A stretch of 64,000 nucleotides of DNA, taken from contig CM036626.1 of the NCBI GenBank assembly GCA_020746105.1, positions 18,403,001-18,467,000 of the forward strand, given 5' to 3'. The notes under the pieces were generated by a model. It was not told where the DNA came from. It made no database searches and saw nothing but the letters and a program-made list of their open reading frames with translations. Made by a program: the position numbers and the translations under genes. Shown in pieces: positions 47,801-62,800 of the stretch. Source of the DNA: Trogon surrucura (taxonomy: Eukaryota; Chordata; Aves; Trogoniformes; Trogonidae). Each line of letters begins with the position of its first letter. Within the stretch, counting starts at the first letter, position 1.

Positions 47801-50800
47801 TGAAACTCTTGCTGAATGTTGCTGTGGTACTGCTCTGACTGTGGAGTTTCCTTATGTTCCTTTATGTCTTTCTTCATAGGGCTTATCGTTCTTGTCTTGA
47901 CTTGTCTGACCATGTCCTGGGGTTTTCTGTTTGGGACTTTTTAATACTTTTTTTTTTTTTTGCATAGTCTATCACTTTATTCAATCTCTGTTTGTTCATT
48001 TCATGTCTTCTGTCTTCCTCTTCCCCATTTTATTAGCTTTTTCTCATGCTACCTCTCTAATTATATGTAAATAGTCTCAAAACTTGCTTATGTGACTCAT
48101 GCCGTTGTGTGTTTGGTCAGGTGCTGTCTGCTTTACTGTTTCGTTTTGTAAAACAACTGAGTATCTTTAAACATTGACGTCTTTTCTATCCATGTTTTTC
48201 TGTTATGTTTCTAATTTTTAGTTAAATTGCAAGGTGAGGGACTGTATTCTGGTACACTATTACAGAATCATAGAATGTGTTGGCTAAACATCTTTTCATA
48301 CCAGAAAGCACTGTTATTAGCATATATTAAGTCTAGGACATAATGTCTTGGATTTAAGTGATGTACCAGGACTGAACTCTTGTTAGCTAGCTTCTGTGCT
48401 TTCGTTTGCTCAACTGTTGATGGTACTTTAAAAAAGAATATTGAAATTGTTGAGTTAAACTAACAGTATTTACATGGGTCCTGGCAGAATTTGAGAGATG
48501 TGGTCCTGCTATGATACATGGATCTATACAACCTATAGTTCTGAAGTATGCTGTCGTTGCTTCTTTTCACCTGCTCATTACAGACTTTAGTGGCTTTTTA
48601 CCTTGCTAGGTTGCTTTTTCTCATAAAATGGATTTCTTCCTCTAATTTTCTGTATGTCAGAGCAAAACCTTTAGGTTGCTATAAGGGAAGGGTGGTGCAG
48701 GAGCTGGTGGGAAGGAAGCAGAGGGCTCTTTCTTTAAGAAAAAATGCCAGCTTGCGATGATTTGGAGTACCTGTGAAATTATGGGCTTGTTAGCGCAGGG
48801 TTGCTCTTTGTACAGCTACGTTGACACAAGGTGACCCAACTGCTGTAGTGAAAGATGCTTTAGGTTTACATAAAATGCATATGATTTCCAAGTTGTCATT
48901 TTCTAGAATGAAAGTATACTGAACCAAAACATTTTTAAAGTATTGTTTCTGAAGATATTCTTACAGATATCTCTTTCTCTGAGTGACTATAAAAGAGCTC
49001 TCCCAAGCTGCTAGTGCAAATTCACGAGTTTGTGTAGTGGACAGGAAAAGCGTGGTTTAGCAGACATAAGTGCATGTTTAGAAAAGGCTGATTATGTACA
49101 AAGCTGAGTGGGAAGAGCAAGTATTTATAAACAAGCCTGCTCAGAAGAAAGCATGAATAGTATTTTCTCTGGAATTTCTTCAGCTTGGTTTCTTTACAGA
49201 GCTTAATGTGTTTGTCAGCTATTTTCTGGTGTATAAAACTTAATGAGGTTGTATGTAAAGCTGTGCACTAGAATTTCGTTTTAATTCCGTTTGGCTCTTG
49301 ATTTAACTACAAAAGATACTGACCGAACTTTGCTCATTTTCAGTGTCTCCCATTTTGTAACAGAGCAGGTAAAATAGAGGTCCCATGTCCCGATGCTAGA
49401 GTTATTCTTGTGGAGCTTGTGATACATGTGGGGAGTTTTTTGAAAACCACTATTTGCTACTTGTTTGTCTGTTCTGACTGCTTTTGTCTGGCTTTCTAAG
49501 TGACCAGGCTTTCAGCGTATGCTGAGAACTTAAAATTTCTGGAGTTGTAGCTAGAGATTGCTTTGATAATTAGAAGAATATGCTATTTTTAATCTTAATT
49601 TTCATGCTATATTTGCTGTTTTGATTATGAACCAATTGGTTTTCTCCATGGATGACCTGCAAGTGAGTTTCAGGAGTTTAGCTAATACTGATTGTATGTG
49701 TCATCTTCAGAGGCTGATAAAACAGGAAAGGTAACTTTCCTCTTTTGACACTCACGTTTGGTCACTTCCAGTGAAGTAAATAGAGATTAAGAAAATCTTA
49801 CTGTCTGTGCAGAAATGACTTTTTGTTTTGTCAGAAGCGAGTTCATTATTTTAAAAGTTTATTTTTTCAGATACACAGCTACTTTTCAGTGTCGTACTTT
49901 TGATTTGAATGTAAACTTTTATAAAGTGTAAAAAACATTCAAATTTTGCAGTGTGTTGCCACAAGTCTAGATAAGTTTCTTTAACAAATACACATAATTA
50001 AGTTTGCTTGAAATAAGAATCTTTTATAGAAATCCTTTATTAACCCACCTTGTGTATTATGTTTCTTTCCTGAGCACTTGTTCAGAGTTACCTTCAACCA
50101 GGCTCAGGGCACACAGCTGCCTAGGAGGTACACTGTCATGTCTGGTACCAGGGTGGTAGGTGCTGCTGCTGAAAGGACTGGTCTTAAGGGAAAAGGAAGC
50201 AATTGCTGTTCTGGATGAAAACAGAAGGAGCAGAAACCTGCTTTGCCAAGCTACTCCCCCTTGCTTTTGAAGTATTTCCTTCCTCCCATAAGACTGGTGT
50301 GTAGTTCTGTCCCCTTCCTAGCAGCCTGGCAGACACTGCCTGACACGGAGGTGAGGTAAGAGAGGAAAAGGGACGGCTGCTCACTGGGTTGGTAGGAAGG
50401 AAGGTAGCTGAAGGATGGTGTGCTGAAGTTGGAGATTCTTCGTTCTAGGATAATCATAGAAGAGTTGGGCCTAAAAGAGTCAAATGACCTGCATTGTAGC
50501 CTTGAGGAAACATCCTCCTCCTTCCTGCCTTCCAGGAATCCACTGTGTTGTCACTGCAGGACTGAGTTTTGCCTACAAGGTTGAAGAGTCTGGAGTTGAC
50601 TCAGTCTTTTGTGGTGCAAATAATAAATATTTCCAGTTGGGTGGCTGGAGTTCGTGTAACTTACTGAAGCTGGAATTAAACTGTTGGTCAGAAACCAGTT
50701 ACGTAGATTGAAAGTGCTTCAGGACCAACTAAATGGAAGCAAGTTTTAATGTCTAAATTACAACATTGAGGGCAGAAGATAACACTCTAGAAGCACAAGA

Positions 50801-53800
50801 CAACTCTGACTTCAAAGCAGTTGTTTATGGTACAAACTGCAGTTACATCTACGACTGCAACGTGAACGTACCACTTGCTTTTGATTGGTTAGCCTTCGTG
50901 CTGCTAGGAGTGCAGCCACAGCAGCACGGATTTCAGCAACACTGAAAGCACCTGCTTGAAAAACACAGTAAATGTCTAAGCAGCATGCCTGTCCTGAGCT
51001 CCCGCTGCTGTGGTTACACTGCTTCTGGCAACAGCTTGTGTAGTTGATTTAAAGCTGGCGTTGCTATATCGGGATGAAAGATGCTTTTTATGTCAGTATT
51101 GCAGGGTATTACAGATGTGAGTTCTTAGCCTTTTTATAATAGAGGAAATAATAATCAAACCAAGTGACAGTTTTCTAGATTTTTCTATAGGGGCAAAGTG
51201 TTACATTCTTTTTTTTCTGTGGCTTCAGCATTGTAAAGGAGGGGCACTTGGTGGGTACTGCTCTCAGGCAGCAGATTGGCATTTTAAGCTGTGTGTGGTG
51301 TTGGTTTAGGTCAGCAAGACAACACTGGGTTAATAGTCTATGGAAGGATATGTGTCACTATTCAGCAAGAAGTAAATGACAATGAAAACTAAGAGCAGCT
51401 CAAGTTTTCAAGTGTGGAAAAATATCCAGGTGGGGTTGTCAAAGAGTGTTTAGAATAATGGTGAAATCCCTTTTCATGAGGCAAGTAAAACTCTTGGGGT
51501 GCTCTGTAGGGAGTAATCTCACTCTTGCGTGGAGTTGTTTACTGGAGCTTTTCTGTCTGTTTTGTGATATGCTTATGTATTAAATTTGTGATCTGTTATG
51601 AAAGACTTGGTCTCAGGGTGGTAGCACTGCAGAGTTGGATAGCTTTTCAATTTAATGATTGTAGTAGTAATGCCCAGTACTGTACAATGGAAACGTAGTA
51701 TTCTGGTCTGGCTGTATAATGCTAATTGTAGCAATAATCCAGTGAGACTCAATGTTGCTGTTTAATCTATCCATGACATTGTCTTTTGGGACCTTGTTTC
51801 TTCTTTATTTCTGTTTTTTTCCTAGTTTTATTATTATTAAGTCCTGAGTTCCCCTCTGTAGTGAGGTGCTTCGTGATTTCTTGTGAAGTGAGGGGGAAGT
51901 TTGTTTTTCTCTTCAGATTTCCCCTGTTCATGCAAACTTACCACTCCTAGTAAAAGACGGGGGTTTCATGTTTGCATCTCTGTAAATAAACCTGATAAAT
52001 TTCCTCCCCGGCCTTTCACCTCATAATTATTTCTTTTGAGACTGAGGAGAAAATTAGGGTAAAGATAACATGGTGCTGTTTTTCTGGTGAAGGTAGGCTA
52101 AGATGTCTGTATTGGCCTGTGGTTTTATATTTGGTAGTACTGGTGCTGGAGGATAGCACACAGGGCACAAACATTGTCACGTTGCTGGGGAGTTCACAGC
52201 ACAAATAGTTGTTATCAGCCTGACAGAAGGTCAGATGTTGCGTGGCGTTGAAAATAGTCAGGGCTCTTTAAGCTAACACTGCTACCAAAGGCAGCCTGTA
52301 GAAATACAACCTTTAGCTAAATAGTATTTATTTCAGCAGGAGCTGAAGGGCTGTCCAGGAGTTCAAGTTTTGTGCTTGGTTGATTTGTGCCTGTTCATTC
52401 CAGATGTCAAATATAATTTTCTTTTTTTTTATTGTTGATTTGTTATTCTCCTTGTTTCTTCTTTTTATCCACTAACATCTCCATCTCATAGCTGTCAAAG
52501 CTCGTGCATCGGCATGAGTAGAATAAAATTGGTAGTAGCTGAACTAAATTAGTTTCCTTTAGGTTGTCCCCTATGTTGCTAAGAAATGCTCTAGACAGAG
52601 GAGGCGCAGAACTGCTGTGACTGTGTGTGGCAATTTGGTGGTGAAGGGCTTTCTCAGCAGTTTCCCACACTGTCCATTGTATGCCGTGTGAGACGCCCGT
52701 TTTCTTGAACGTTTGAATATATAGAATTCTATAAATGATAAGGCTTTGTGTTGTAAGGCAGAAGGTAATTTGGAAGAATCTTAATAGATTACTTAGTGTT
52801 GTGGGAATGTTTTTCAGGAATGAAGTTTTGCTGAAATATTAGTCAGCAAGTGCAAACTACAATATAAAATATATATTTGCCGTTCTGAGAGAAAGGGCTA
52901 CTATTAAATGCTCTCAAGGAGAATGGATACTGAGCAGTTAGTCACAAAAGGCCTTTCAGTAAGATTTTGTAACAGAAGCAGATAATGCTGTGTACAAGCG
53001 CGCAACAGTTTCCAGACTTGAAAAACTTTTTTTTTTATCCCCACACGCCCTCCTTTTCTTGTGAGTTCACTGAAGAACATTAGGTGGGATGTAAACTCAC
53101 TGGTAAAATTGTATAGAATTTATATTGTGTAGAATTTGTTTATCTTAGGGCTGGTATACCAGCATGAATGTGATTTTTGCAAACAAAGTTATGCTGTTTT
53201 TCTATGGTTTTAAGGCTGACTTGTGTCTTTAATTCTTGTGTTTTATGCAGGGTTCAGTGGTCTCAGTTTAAAGGTTATTTTATTTTCAAACTGGAGAAAG
53301 TAATGGATGATTTCAGAACCTCAGCTCCTGAACCCAGAGGGCCCCCCAATCCAAATGTGGAATATATTCCATTTGAAGAAATGAAAGAAAGAATCCTGAA
53401 AATTGTCACTGGATTTAATGGGTATGTATCGTTTGTTTTGTAAAACCAGGATAACACTTTTTAACTTAATTTTTTCTGTCTGTGACTGTTCATTTTGCTT
53501 CCTCAAATAGATGAGCAGAAACAAATACATACCTTGGAAATACATTGCAGTAATTTTAGATTTTTTCACTTTATTCTGTCATTAAATGAAAACTATGACA
53601 TCTTGTGATACATCAGTCATTCCAGTTTTTTCAATATGTACTTAGTTAAGTACAATGTGTATTTAGTTCTTAAGTAATACCCTTCAATGAAGAATAGTAT
53701 TACTGTGTGCATTTAACAGGTCAAATATGTAGTAAAATCAGATTTCTTTCAGTACATTTTGGAATACCTAATTAAAAGAAGCCTTTCGGTGTTCAGTTAG

Positions 53801-56800
53801 TAACTGCTTTGTGGCAGTTCAGTAGCTTTTGAAAAAGTAAAGCTGTGATAAACAAGGTGTGACCAGTAGGCAAGGTGTACCTGGTTTTGAACTGTTGAAT
53901 TGTGCCAGATTCAAATTTATAGATAAAGTGACACTTAGTAATTGAGAGATTTGGTGTATTCCATTTCTTGCTGACAATGGCTTAGATTAAAGTGTATACC
54001 CTTTTGTTTGTTTCTTAATTATGGAAGTTTTGTTTCCTTTAAAATAAAGCTGCTGATTTTTTTTCTTTTATTTGGTGTGTCTTTTTTAATAGTTTATACA
54101 GTATTTTACTTGTTTCTAAGCTGGATTACATGCTTACTGTAAGATGGGTCTTAATGCTTGCTTATGAGAGACTTTTTCTGCATCTTTCTCAACTTGTCAG
54201 TGAATAGGCATACTATAAATCCTACCTCCCTTTTACTCTGAAGTTGCAGATTTAGAGGTGCTGGTAGCAAATCCTCAGTATCATATTTCGATGCTAGGTT
54301 AATGATTTTTACTGTCATTGTTTCATATTACTTAATTTATTTGCAGTTTAAGTGTCTCAGAAATCAGTTGTCATCTTCTCCCCCCTCCCCACCCATGTTA
54401 CTGTTGTGTAGGATACTTCTAGGAATGTGAAATTCAGCTTGTTCTCAGCTACCCAATATTTACATCGGGCTGCTTCACCGAAGGAATTCAAAAACAAACC
54501 TATCCTTTATGCCCGAGTCTGCCTCTCTGTTGCCTCCCCCAGCTTTCTGTTAATGCTTCACTGCCCAGAAAATTCGTCATGTTCTCGCATGGAGACAGCT
54601 AATGAATGGGCTGCTGTTATCTTCTGCTGTTCCCAAGTGCACTGAACAAATCTGGGCTGCCAAGGCTGGAGCTTCCTCTGTGGCTGCGTGAGTTTGATCT
54701 GTTGCTGTCACACTTAGAATTAACTTCCTCGTACTTGGAAGTGAACCACCCAGTCTTTGAGGAAGCGAGGTGCATACAGTAGTTACCTTAAAGAAAACAG
54801 CACAGGAGGATGTTTTGGGATCTAGGACTGTAGAATAGTTCATTTAGTAAATACTAAAACTCCTACAGTGAGGTTATGATTGTGAAAGCTGAATAATGTG
54901 GAGATGTGACCAAAAAGTAAGAGCAGCAGGGTTTGGTTTGTGCAGTCAGACACATTCAGGCTTCTTTAGAGTTGTGGAGGTCATTTCAGGGTACCGTAGT
55001 GGAGAGGGAAGCTACTTAATATGACATTATTATTAGGATGTTTTTATAGCTGCTTGTTTAAAAGAGTGAGGGAGAGTTCAATAAAACTAGATTTTTTTTT
55101 TTTAAAAAAAAAACCCCTCCAGCTTCTTAAAAGAAGTAATGGATTAAGGGTGACCCGTTTTGGGGTCTTTCTGCATGAAGTAAGTATCTTTTAGCAAAAG
55201 CACAAACTTATTGTATCTTGACATTATGCAACATGCTCACAGAGCCAGCTTCTCATGCTATACTTCAGAATTGCCTTGGAGTAGGAGCTTCTTTTGCTGT
55301 TTTCTTTATCCTTTGCTAGTGAAGCAGAAAGTTCCTAGGTAAGTTATTGGGTATCTCTGACAGAGCAGTCTTCACAGCATGAATAAAACAGTCATAATCA
55401 TAATCTAATATGGTTTTTTCTTCCCACAGCTGAATATGGCTGTTAAAAATTATTTTCTCAGATCTTTCTTGAATCCTGTCTATAAAATTTCTTTGGTTTG
55501 AAATTCATTCTGAACTATAGTGTTGGGAAGTGCACTTCTGAGCATGTTTGTGTAGAATTTTAAGTGGTTACCCTTAAGTGGGTAGATTAGGACTATTCAT
55601 GCAGCTCATGTGCTGAACTAATTACACTTCTAAGCATTTAAAATCAATTCTCGTACTGCTCACAAACTTTTACATTGGTGTTCGTGCATAGATGTACACC
55701 AGTTGTATTTATAGATGTACGCCAGTTGTACTTGTATTTTAAAATCACATCCTTAAACTGTTTTAGAACAGTTTTACGGACAATTCGTGAGGTGGTTTAC
55801 TGTGGATTTTGCCATTGGCGAATGTTGAACAGATTGTGTGCAAAGGAGGCAAAGAGTGCCATCTGCTGCTCAATAAATGAAGTTCAGTTTACCAGGGAAA
55901 ATTTTGGAGGGAAATTAACTGATTTGGGCTTTTGTTTAAGCCTTTTATAGCTGTGAGTAAAACAAGAAGGCAACTTTTACTGCTGGAGTTACTTGCAAGC
56001 TCCACACTGTCTTGAGTATCCCCCGAATAGCCAGGACTTTGCTTTTCACTAAATACTTCGTGACTTAGTGTTCCAGGCGTCCGGTTAGGTATGGCTAAAT
56101 GCCAGTCAGCTTGGCCATGGTTCTCCAGGATGTCTCACAGATTTGGCTGATGAAAAATAATTTTAAATTCTGTGTATTTTTGTTTCTGTGAAATATTTCT
56201 GTTTCAGTGTTTTCTTGAATGGACAGTCCAGTGTATTAAAAGATTGCAAAGCCTTTTTTAATTATGGACTTTTCACCCCAAACCCAAATGGCCGTCAGTG
56301 GAAAACAGTAGACACAGTTGGTGCTGTAGCTGTGTGGAAAACGTAACAGACGAGCAAATTCATTGTGCCCTGGTTGGGAGTTTTGTTAAAAGAGGGCACT
56401 ATGCAGAAACTGAACATCATGAAGAATTTGGGTGTCAGATTACTGGTTAACCAAAAGTTGCTGAATAGTGGCACTATTTGGTTGATATTAAGGAAACTTT
56501 AGGGAAATTAATAATCACAGAATTAATAATGACCAAATTTGGGGGTTGGGGATGAAGGCGCTTCTAGGTCAAAACAGGGAGGTGAAACTTATTTTGCCAG
56601 TGTGCCAAAACACTAGGTTTCTGCCGTTTTACTTGCTTTTAAGCAGTAACATGGCAAAACAAATGTTTAAAAAATACCGTTGCCTTTATAGCATTACTTT
56701 TTAGCAAATGTTTAATGTATTTAATGCTTCATCGGCTGCATTCTAATTCTCCATAGCTGACTGATGGAGGTTAACTTCATCTTTCTATTCTTAGAGGTCA

Positions 56801-59800
56801 AGTAGAGATAAGTTGGTGTGCTTCAGAGTGAATAGCAAGAGAAGGCATTAATTAGTTGGGTAAATGGGATAAACCTTTCTGTGTTGGAGCTAGGGCTAAG
56901 GGTGGTTGCATTGTAGCCTGCCTCCTTACTGTTTTCCTGGTGAGGGCCGTAACTTCCTCAGGAACGTAATACACAGACAGTTCTGAAAAAACATAATTCA
57001 GTTGTTTCTCCATGTTCACCCTCTCTCTGATTACTGCTTGCTTTTAGTTCAAGTGTCACACAGCGTGATTAATCGTAGCTGTGCTGAACTGTTTGCGCTG
57101 AGCCTGTGTAGATCTGTGCATCTTTAAGATGTGGTGTTTTAGCTAACACAGTATGTACCTCGAGCTTAGTTCATTAGCTAATGAAATAGGTTTGAGATGC
57201 TGTGTACCGAGTTCCTCAGAGCCGAATTTTTGTGAAAATTTACAGTATAGGGATATACACACACACACATGTCTGTACTGATGTTGCTCTAGGTTTGATG
57301 TATCAGTCATATTGCCAATCAGGAAATGGTTTTCAAGCGTTATATCAAATACTCTTCTAGAGCAATCTTTGAAGTGTTTATGGCTTAAATTTCAAGTAGT
57401 TGAAATGTGCATTTTTACACTTACTTTCTAGAGATAAAGTATTTCACTGTTCTGTCAGAAGTTTGTTAAAATGTGAGACTATGAATTTGCAATGAAAGTG
57501 TATGACATCTCACGTAAATGTATGTAAAGTATTGCTTGTCTGAAAGGTCAATTTCTCATTTAGGGATCAAATGGAATACAGAGTTGTGGGAAAACAGAAT
57601 GTGTGAACGTGATGTTTATGTATTTGTATTTTACTCTGAGTTTATTTTTAGTGAGCTGTTCCTTGATAGATAAGTATAGTGTCCGGTTGTGGCAAGCAGA
57701 GTATTTGTAACAGTGAAGTGTAATGGTCCTGCTAATTCCAGCATTTAATGCTTGTTCTGTAAATCTATTTTGTAAAACATGAAATAAACTACAAGTTGAG
57801 AATTTTTTAGCTCTTAGTGTGATGACTCAAATTCATTTTGAATCGTTTACCATTTCTGTTACCTATATTTGAATAATAAATACAGTCTTAAACTATTTTA
57901 CGATTTGATTTCCTTTTCCTTGTTCTAATGAATTGATTGAATTGTGGGATGGTGTGTTTGGGATTCTTCTTGAGCTTTGTGAGCACAAGACAGTGCTTTG
58001 CTCTATATGAAATAAGGGGAAAATAAGGCCTTGAGTTACTATCTTACATTGCTAATGATAAGTTTGCAGTACTATTTTCTTTGTCTTCTCAGTAAGGGGG
58101 AGAAAGCAATAACATTGTTGCTTCCTAACAGTCATGCTCGTAAAAGTAAAATTAAATTGTTATAAATCTGTTTCATTGCAGCATCCCCTTCACTATTCAG
58201 CGGCTCTGTGAGTTGCTGACAGACCCTAGGAGGAATTACACAGGAACAGACAAATTTCTAAGAGGTGTGGAAAAGGTATGTATTTTTCTGAGAGAGAACA
58301 CAGCTAAGCAGTCACAACTGCCACTTAACTTCTGAGTTACTCCCAAAGGTTTGTTGGCTTTATTATGGCTCATAGCCATAGCATAGCTAGTAGCTACTCT
58401 AAGCATATGAGTTTTTCATACCTTTTAAGATAAAAAAGCAGCTATTTTAAAACAACTTATTTCAGACATAAAAAGAAATCTCAGGGCTATAACAGCTGTG
58501 TTTCCTAATTGCTGTGCAGTACTCAAACTGTAGTTTGTGGAGGGTGTAATGCTGCTTTTTATATTGTCCTAGCTAGAAATAATCAATCAGCTGAAATAAT
58601 TTATTTCATTAGACATTTCCTCTCATGTTTGGGTTCATAGTAGATCCAGCAGGTGAAAGACAGGGGAAGCCACTTCCTGCCCCAACATGTCTTTGTTTCA
58701 GTATTAACTCCTCTTGTGTCAAGCATACAGATGTCCTTTAACGGTGTTTTATAGCTTATGTCAGAATGTGGGATGTTTCAGAAATAGATAGAGATTTTCA
58801 GGTTGTGGTTCCACACAGGATTTTCTCAATGGCAAAATTTTCTTCAGGTTCCTACATAACATTATTTGGTCGAAGCAAGGTTAATATGTAAATAGATTGG
58901 TTTTCACTGTTGTAGTTGATGCAATGGGGTGAATTCTTGTAAGTTAAGACGGGAGGGAGATGGTCAGGAATAAATGATGAGACAGGGATTTCACAAAGCA
59001 GTTTCTTAGCCAACTATGAGATCTTCTGGCTCAGATTTTATGGAAAACCCTTGTTGAAGTTCATCGGGGTTAATTTAGCTGTCTCTGTGCCAAAAGCCTC
59101 CCTGTGTAATTGGGCTAAGAATTGATTTCAGGAGAAACTTACCTAATTTTTAAGATCGATTTTTAGACATTGAAACTGATTTAGTTTGATTTGCTGTTCA
59201 AGAGGGGTGAGGTGGCTAAGCAAAGCCTGTGGGATTAATCATTATTTCTGCCTTTTGATTTTGCAGAGCCAACATGATTTAATATTTGAAATATGGCTGC
59301 ACCAAAAATAACTGATAGTGCTTGCCTACTTTTGGATACAGAACTCATGTATGAATAGAGCATTTCCACAGCAGTTCAGAAGTTTTTCAGCATTTCAGAA
59401 TACTTTGCTTTCCAGAGATACTTCAGTTAGAAATTACAAATGCTTGGGAAGGAGGCTTAATGTGTTTGTCTCATTATGGTGCTAATCTACTTACAAAAAT
59501 ACTTCTAGTGTAATTATGGCCTGGCCTTGTAAAGAGAGAGCAAAGATTTTTTTTTTACAAATCTGTCATCTGTTGGTAGCTTGCAACCCAATTTTCTAGA
59601 GACATACTTTAACAGATGTGACCAAAATCCTGTAGCTCTGAGTTTTGGAGTGTTGTCAAGAGCTGAAGCTTCTGTTTCTAAACTCTTAATATATTGTTTG
59701 TGTATTACAGAATGTCATGGTTGTCAGCTGTGTATATCCATCTTCAGAGTAAGTATAATCTTGTTCTTGAAACTTTAAGCTTGTGTTGACAGAGGGGACA

Positions 59801-62800
59801 ATGCACCCTAATGTATGTGTGCCTAATAAATTTCTCTTGCTGGCAGTAGTCACACCCAGAAGACTGACGGGCCGAGTTCAGTTTTTGTTATCGGTAGTTA
59901 AGTCGACTGTAGCGCTAGAGGTCTGCGAGTGTTATGTGTAGTGCTCTGCAAATGAGCAAAGAGCTTTGGTATGGGATCTGTGGTACAGTTCAGTGTTATC
60001 CCTGACCAGTAGGCGTTGTTCTGTGCTGTAGCTGTTGGAAAAAAAGGGATACTCAGTAACAGTTGCGCCGTAAGTTAATAGCCTAGCCTGTTTCCCCAGT
60101 AAAACGTATGGGTATGTATGTAGTCCCCTTGAGGACTGCCAGTGGGGGACTGCGTGTGTTTTGAGGGGGGGAATTTGGTGCAAAGCAAGCTTAAAGTAAC
60201 TGTAAGTTCCTTTATTTATAAGGTTCTTTCTTTGGTTTGTTTTGTTAGGAAAAATAATTCCAACAGTTTAAATCGGATGAATGGTGTTATGTTCCCAGGA
60301 AATTCACCAGGATACTCTGACAGGTAAGTTTAGTTTCAGGAGTTAACTTTTTCTGGATAAAAGCAAGGTAGTTCTGGAAATAGATGGTTCAGATCCCTTC
60401 TCATCCCATTGACATCCCGTGTCAATTTGGATCCCAAATTGGTAGCCTCAAAAATGGGGTGTGATGTGAAATAATGGGCAAAGGAGGGTAGGGAAGGCAT
60501 GAGCATACATATTATGTGCTCTATTTTTTTTTATTTTCAAATTTGATTTGAAACTTCTATCATAGCTAGCATGTTGTAGGCAAGGGATTTTTCTTATTCA
60601 ATATAAAATAGCAAAATACCTGATTCTTTTTGTTCTTCTGTTTTGGTGATCTTTTAAAACAAGGTTGCAACTACTTTCTACCTATTAGGAACAAATTACT
60701 TTACTAAAAGGATGGGTTAATCTTTTTCATTGTTATTTTTAAAGATCTAACGTAAATGGCCCTGGAACTCCCAGACCAGTAAATCGACCGAAGGTTTCTT
60801 TGTCAACTCCTACGACAACAAACGGTTTGCCAGACAGCACGGAACATAAAGAATCAAGCTTGCAGCAAACAGAAGATAAAAAACACAGGTTTGTGAGGAG
60901 TAATGCATTTTGATCTTTTATGATTTTCTGCTTTTTTCACTTACATTTAAAAAACATTTTAAAAGAGAATGGTCATCTACGGTAAACATAATTAAGTCTT
61001 AATGTATGAATATCTGCAGCAGGATTTTATGTTTACTTCGTGCTGGCTGGGCTCTCTAGATAACTATTGACTCAAGCTTCCACAGTTGCAGTAACACATT
61101 TTGTAAGTGTGTGGGATGTACAGTAAAAACGAAGAGTGAATAATAGAGTTCAGAAATCCACAGTTACCGTATTTGTGCCAGGATGTTAAACTCTAACCAG
61201 ATATGGGATTTGATACACGTTCGCCACTGATCCTGACAGCAGCAGCTTCTGTCATTTGTACCCCCCAGAGCACCCGAACCACTCCTGGTTTTCATCAGCA
61301 GTCAGGTGAAGGAGTGATGGCTTTGAGGCTTTGTTTTGTAATAAGTGAAGCGAGTTCTACAGTTCTTTCTTGCAGAGCGTTTAACTTGAAGTAGCTGCTA
61401 CTGTTTTTTTTGTTAAATGTGTGACAGGATAGTGTTTTTCTCTCATAACGACTACAGCTCCTTTTGTTGTTTATAGTGAATCACCAGCATCCGAATCGGA
61501 AGGTGCTCAGAGCAGCCCGGTAAAAAATAAACACTCTGAAGATGATCCTGCAGAAGCAGAAGGACACGAGGTAAAAAGACTTAAATTTGACAAAGAAGGG
61601 GAAACCAGAGATGCACCAAACCAGACTGCCTCCAGTGAAACTTCTTCAGGCGTAGGGGAAGAGACAGAAACATCTTCTACATCTCAGGATAAAGAAAAAG
61701 ATGCTGCTTGTGCCAGACAGCGCTGTACAGAGGAAGAGGAGGAAGGTATTTCACATTTTATCGTGTTTGCTCATTGTGTTTTCCAAAGATTTGCTGTTGG
61801 GATTGCTGAATGTCTCCAGTTGTGCATAAAGTTGAACAGTTTGCTTATATTTCAATTTTGTGTAATTTAGCAATTTTGTTATTTCTCTCTTTTTGTTGTC
61901 TTCACATGTCTTGAAAAATTTATAAAATGTTACTTAAAATCTTCTTAGGCAGAAAATTACATGAGGGTGGTAATGATGCAGCAAGAATTTGAGAATCCCT
62001 ACTTTAAGGTATCATCAGACGTTCTCATCTCTTCTCCAGAAGGATGATGGATCATACCAGCATTTACTGTCTTTATTAATAAATTACTGAAATACAGATA
62101 TAAAGTTATTTTCTTTCACTGAGGAGGCTGAGCAACAATCTCTCCAGGTCCTGTTAGGACAGTGAAAAATACCTCCCTCTAAGGCAGACTCTGTACCTAA
62201 CTAAAAAAAAAGAGCTAATTGCAGTTAGGAAACTGATCTATTTTTTTACATACTCTCCAAAGTTTCCCTTTTTTTTTTTTTTTGTGGCTTATGTATTTAT
62301 AAAATGTTCCTCTAGACCATGATGGGTGTACACTTGAAACAGCAACGTTCTCAGTGCTTCCAAAAGATTGCTTTTGAAGACAGCTGAAATAATGTGGAGA
62401 AGCAAGAAGAAGCTACTTGTTAGACTTTGTCGTTATCCACTGAAGCTTAATTAAGCAAAGCTACCTATTTAACTAAAAAATGGGCTTTATTTTATGTTGT
62501 ATTAGGATAGTTTGGCTATTCTGATGAAGTTGGCTAATGCTTCACATAAATAAAATCGGGCATTGTCGGTTTTTCCTGCCCTTGGCTGTGTTGAAGGATT
62601 GCTCAGCAGAGCTGGGAATGGAAAGTAGCAGGATTGATATGTTTAAAATTGCCTTAGTAATGCTCTGCTTTCACCATTTCTAGAGTCCTTCATGTCTCCC
62701 AGAAGTGTTGGTCCAGACCGAAAAGATGAAGAAAAAGACACTGAATCCCCAGCTGTGAACGAAGAGCCCTCTGAGGAGAACAATCAAATGGAGAAGTCTG

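Larger units (their letters stand above)
36675..53250 (+). other. PPP4R2 intron 2 (16.6 kb)
   Basis: The largest intron here. It contains a CpG-rich patch (about 37085-37520), an old CR1 (about 40989-41700), a perfect hairpin (42118-42145), a 38-bp-offset duplication (42551-42616) and a possible CR1 terminal scrap near 48263. No other exon or RNA gene was recognised. Confidence 0.85.
53422..58181 (+). other. PPP4R2 intron 3 (4.8 kb)
   Basis: It contains a T-run joined to an A-run (55092-55113), a 23-bp-offset duplication (55689-55731) and a candidate alternative terminal exon (56208-57788). Otherwise no gene is seen. Confidence 0.8.
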
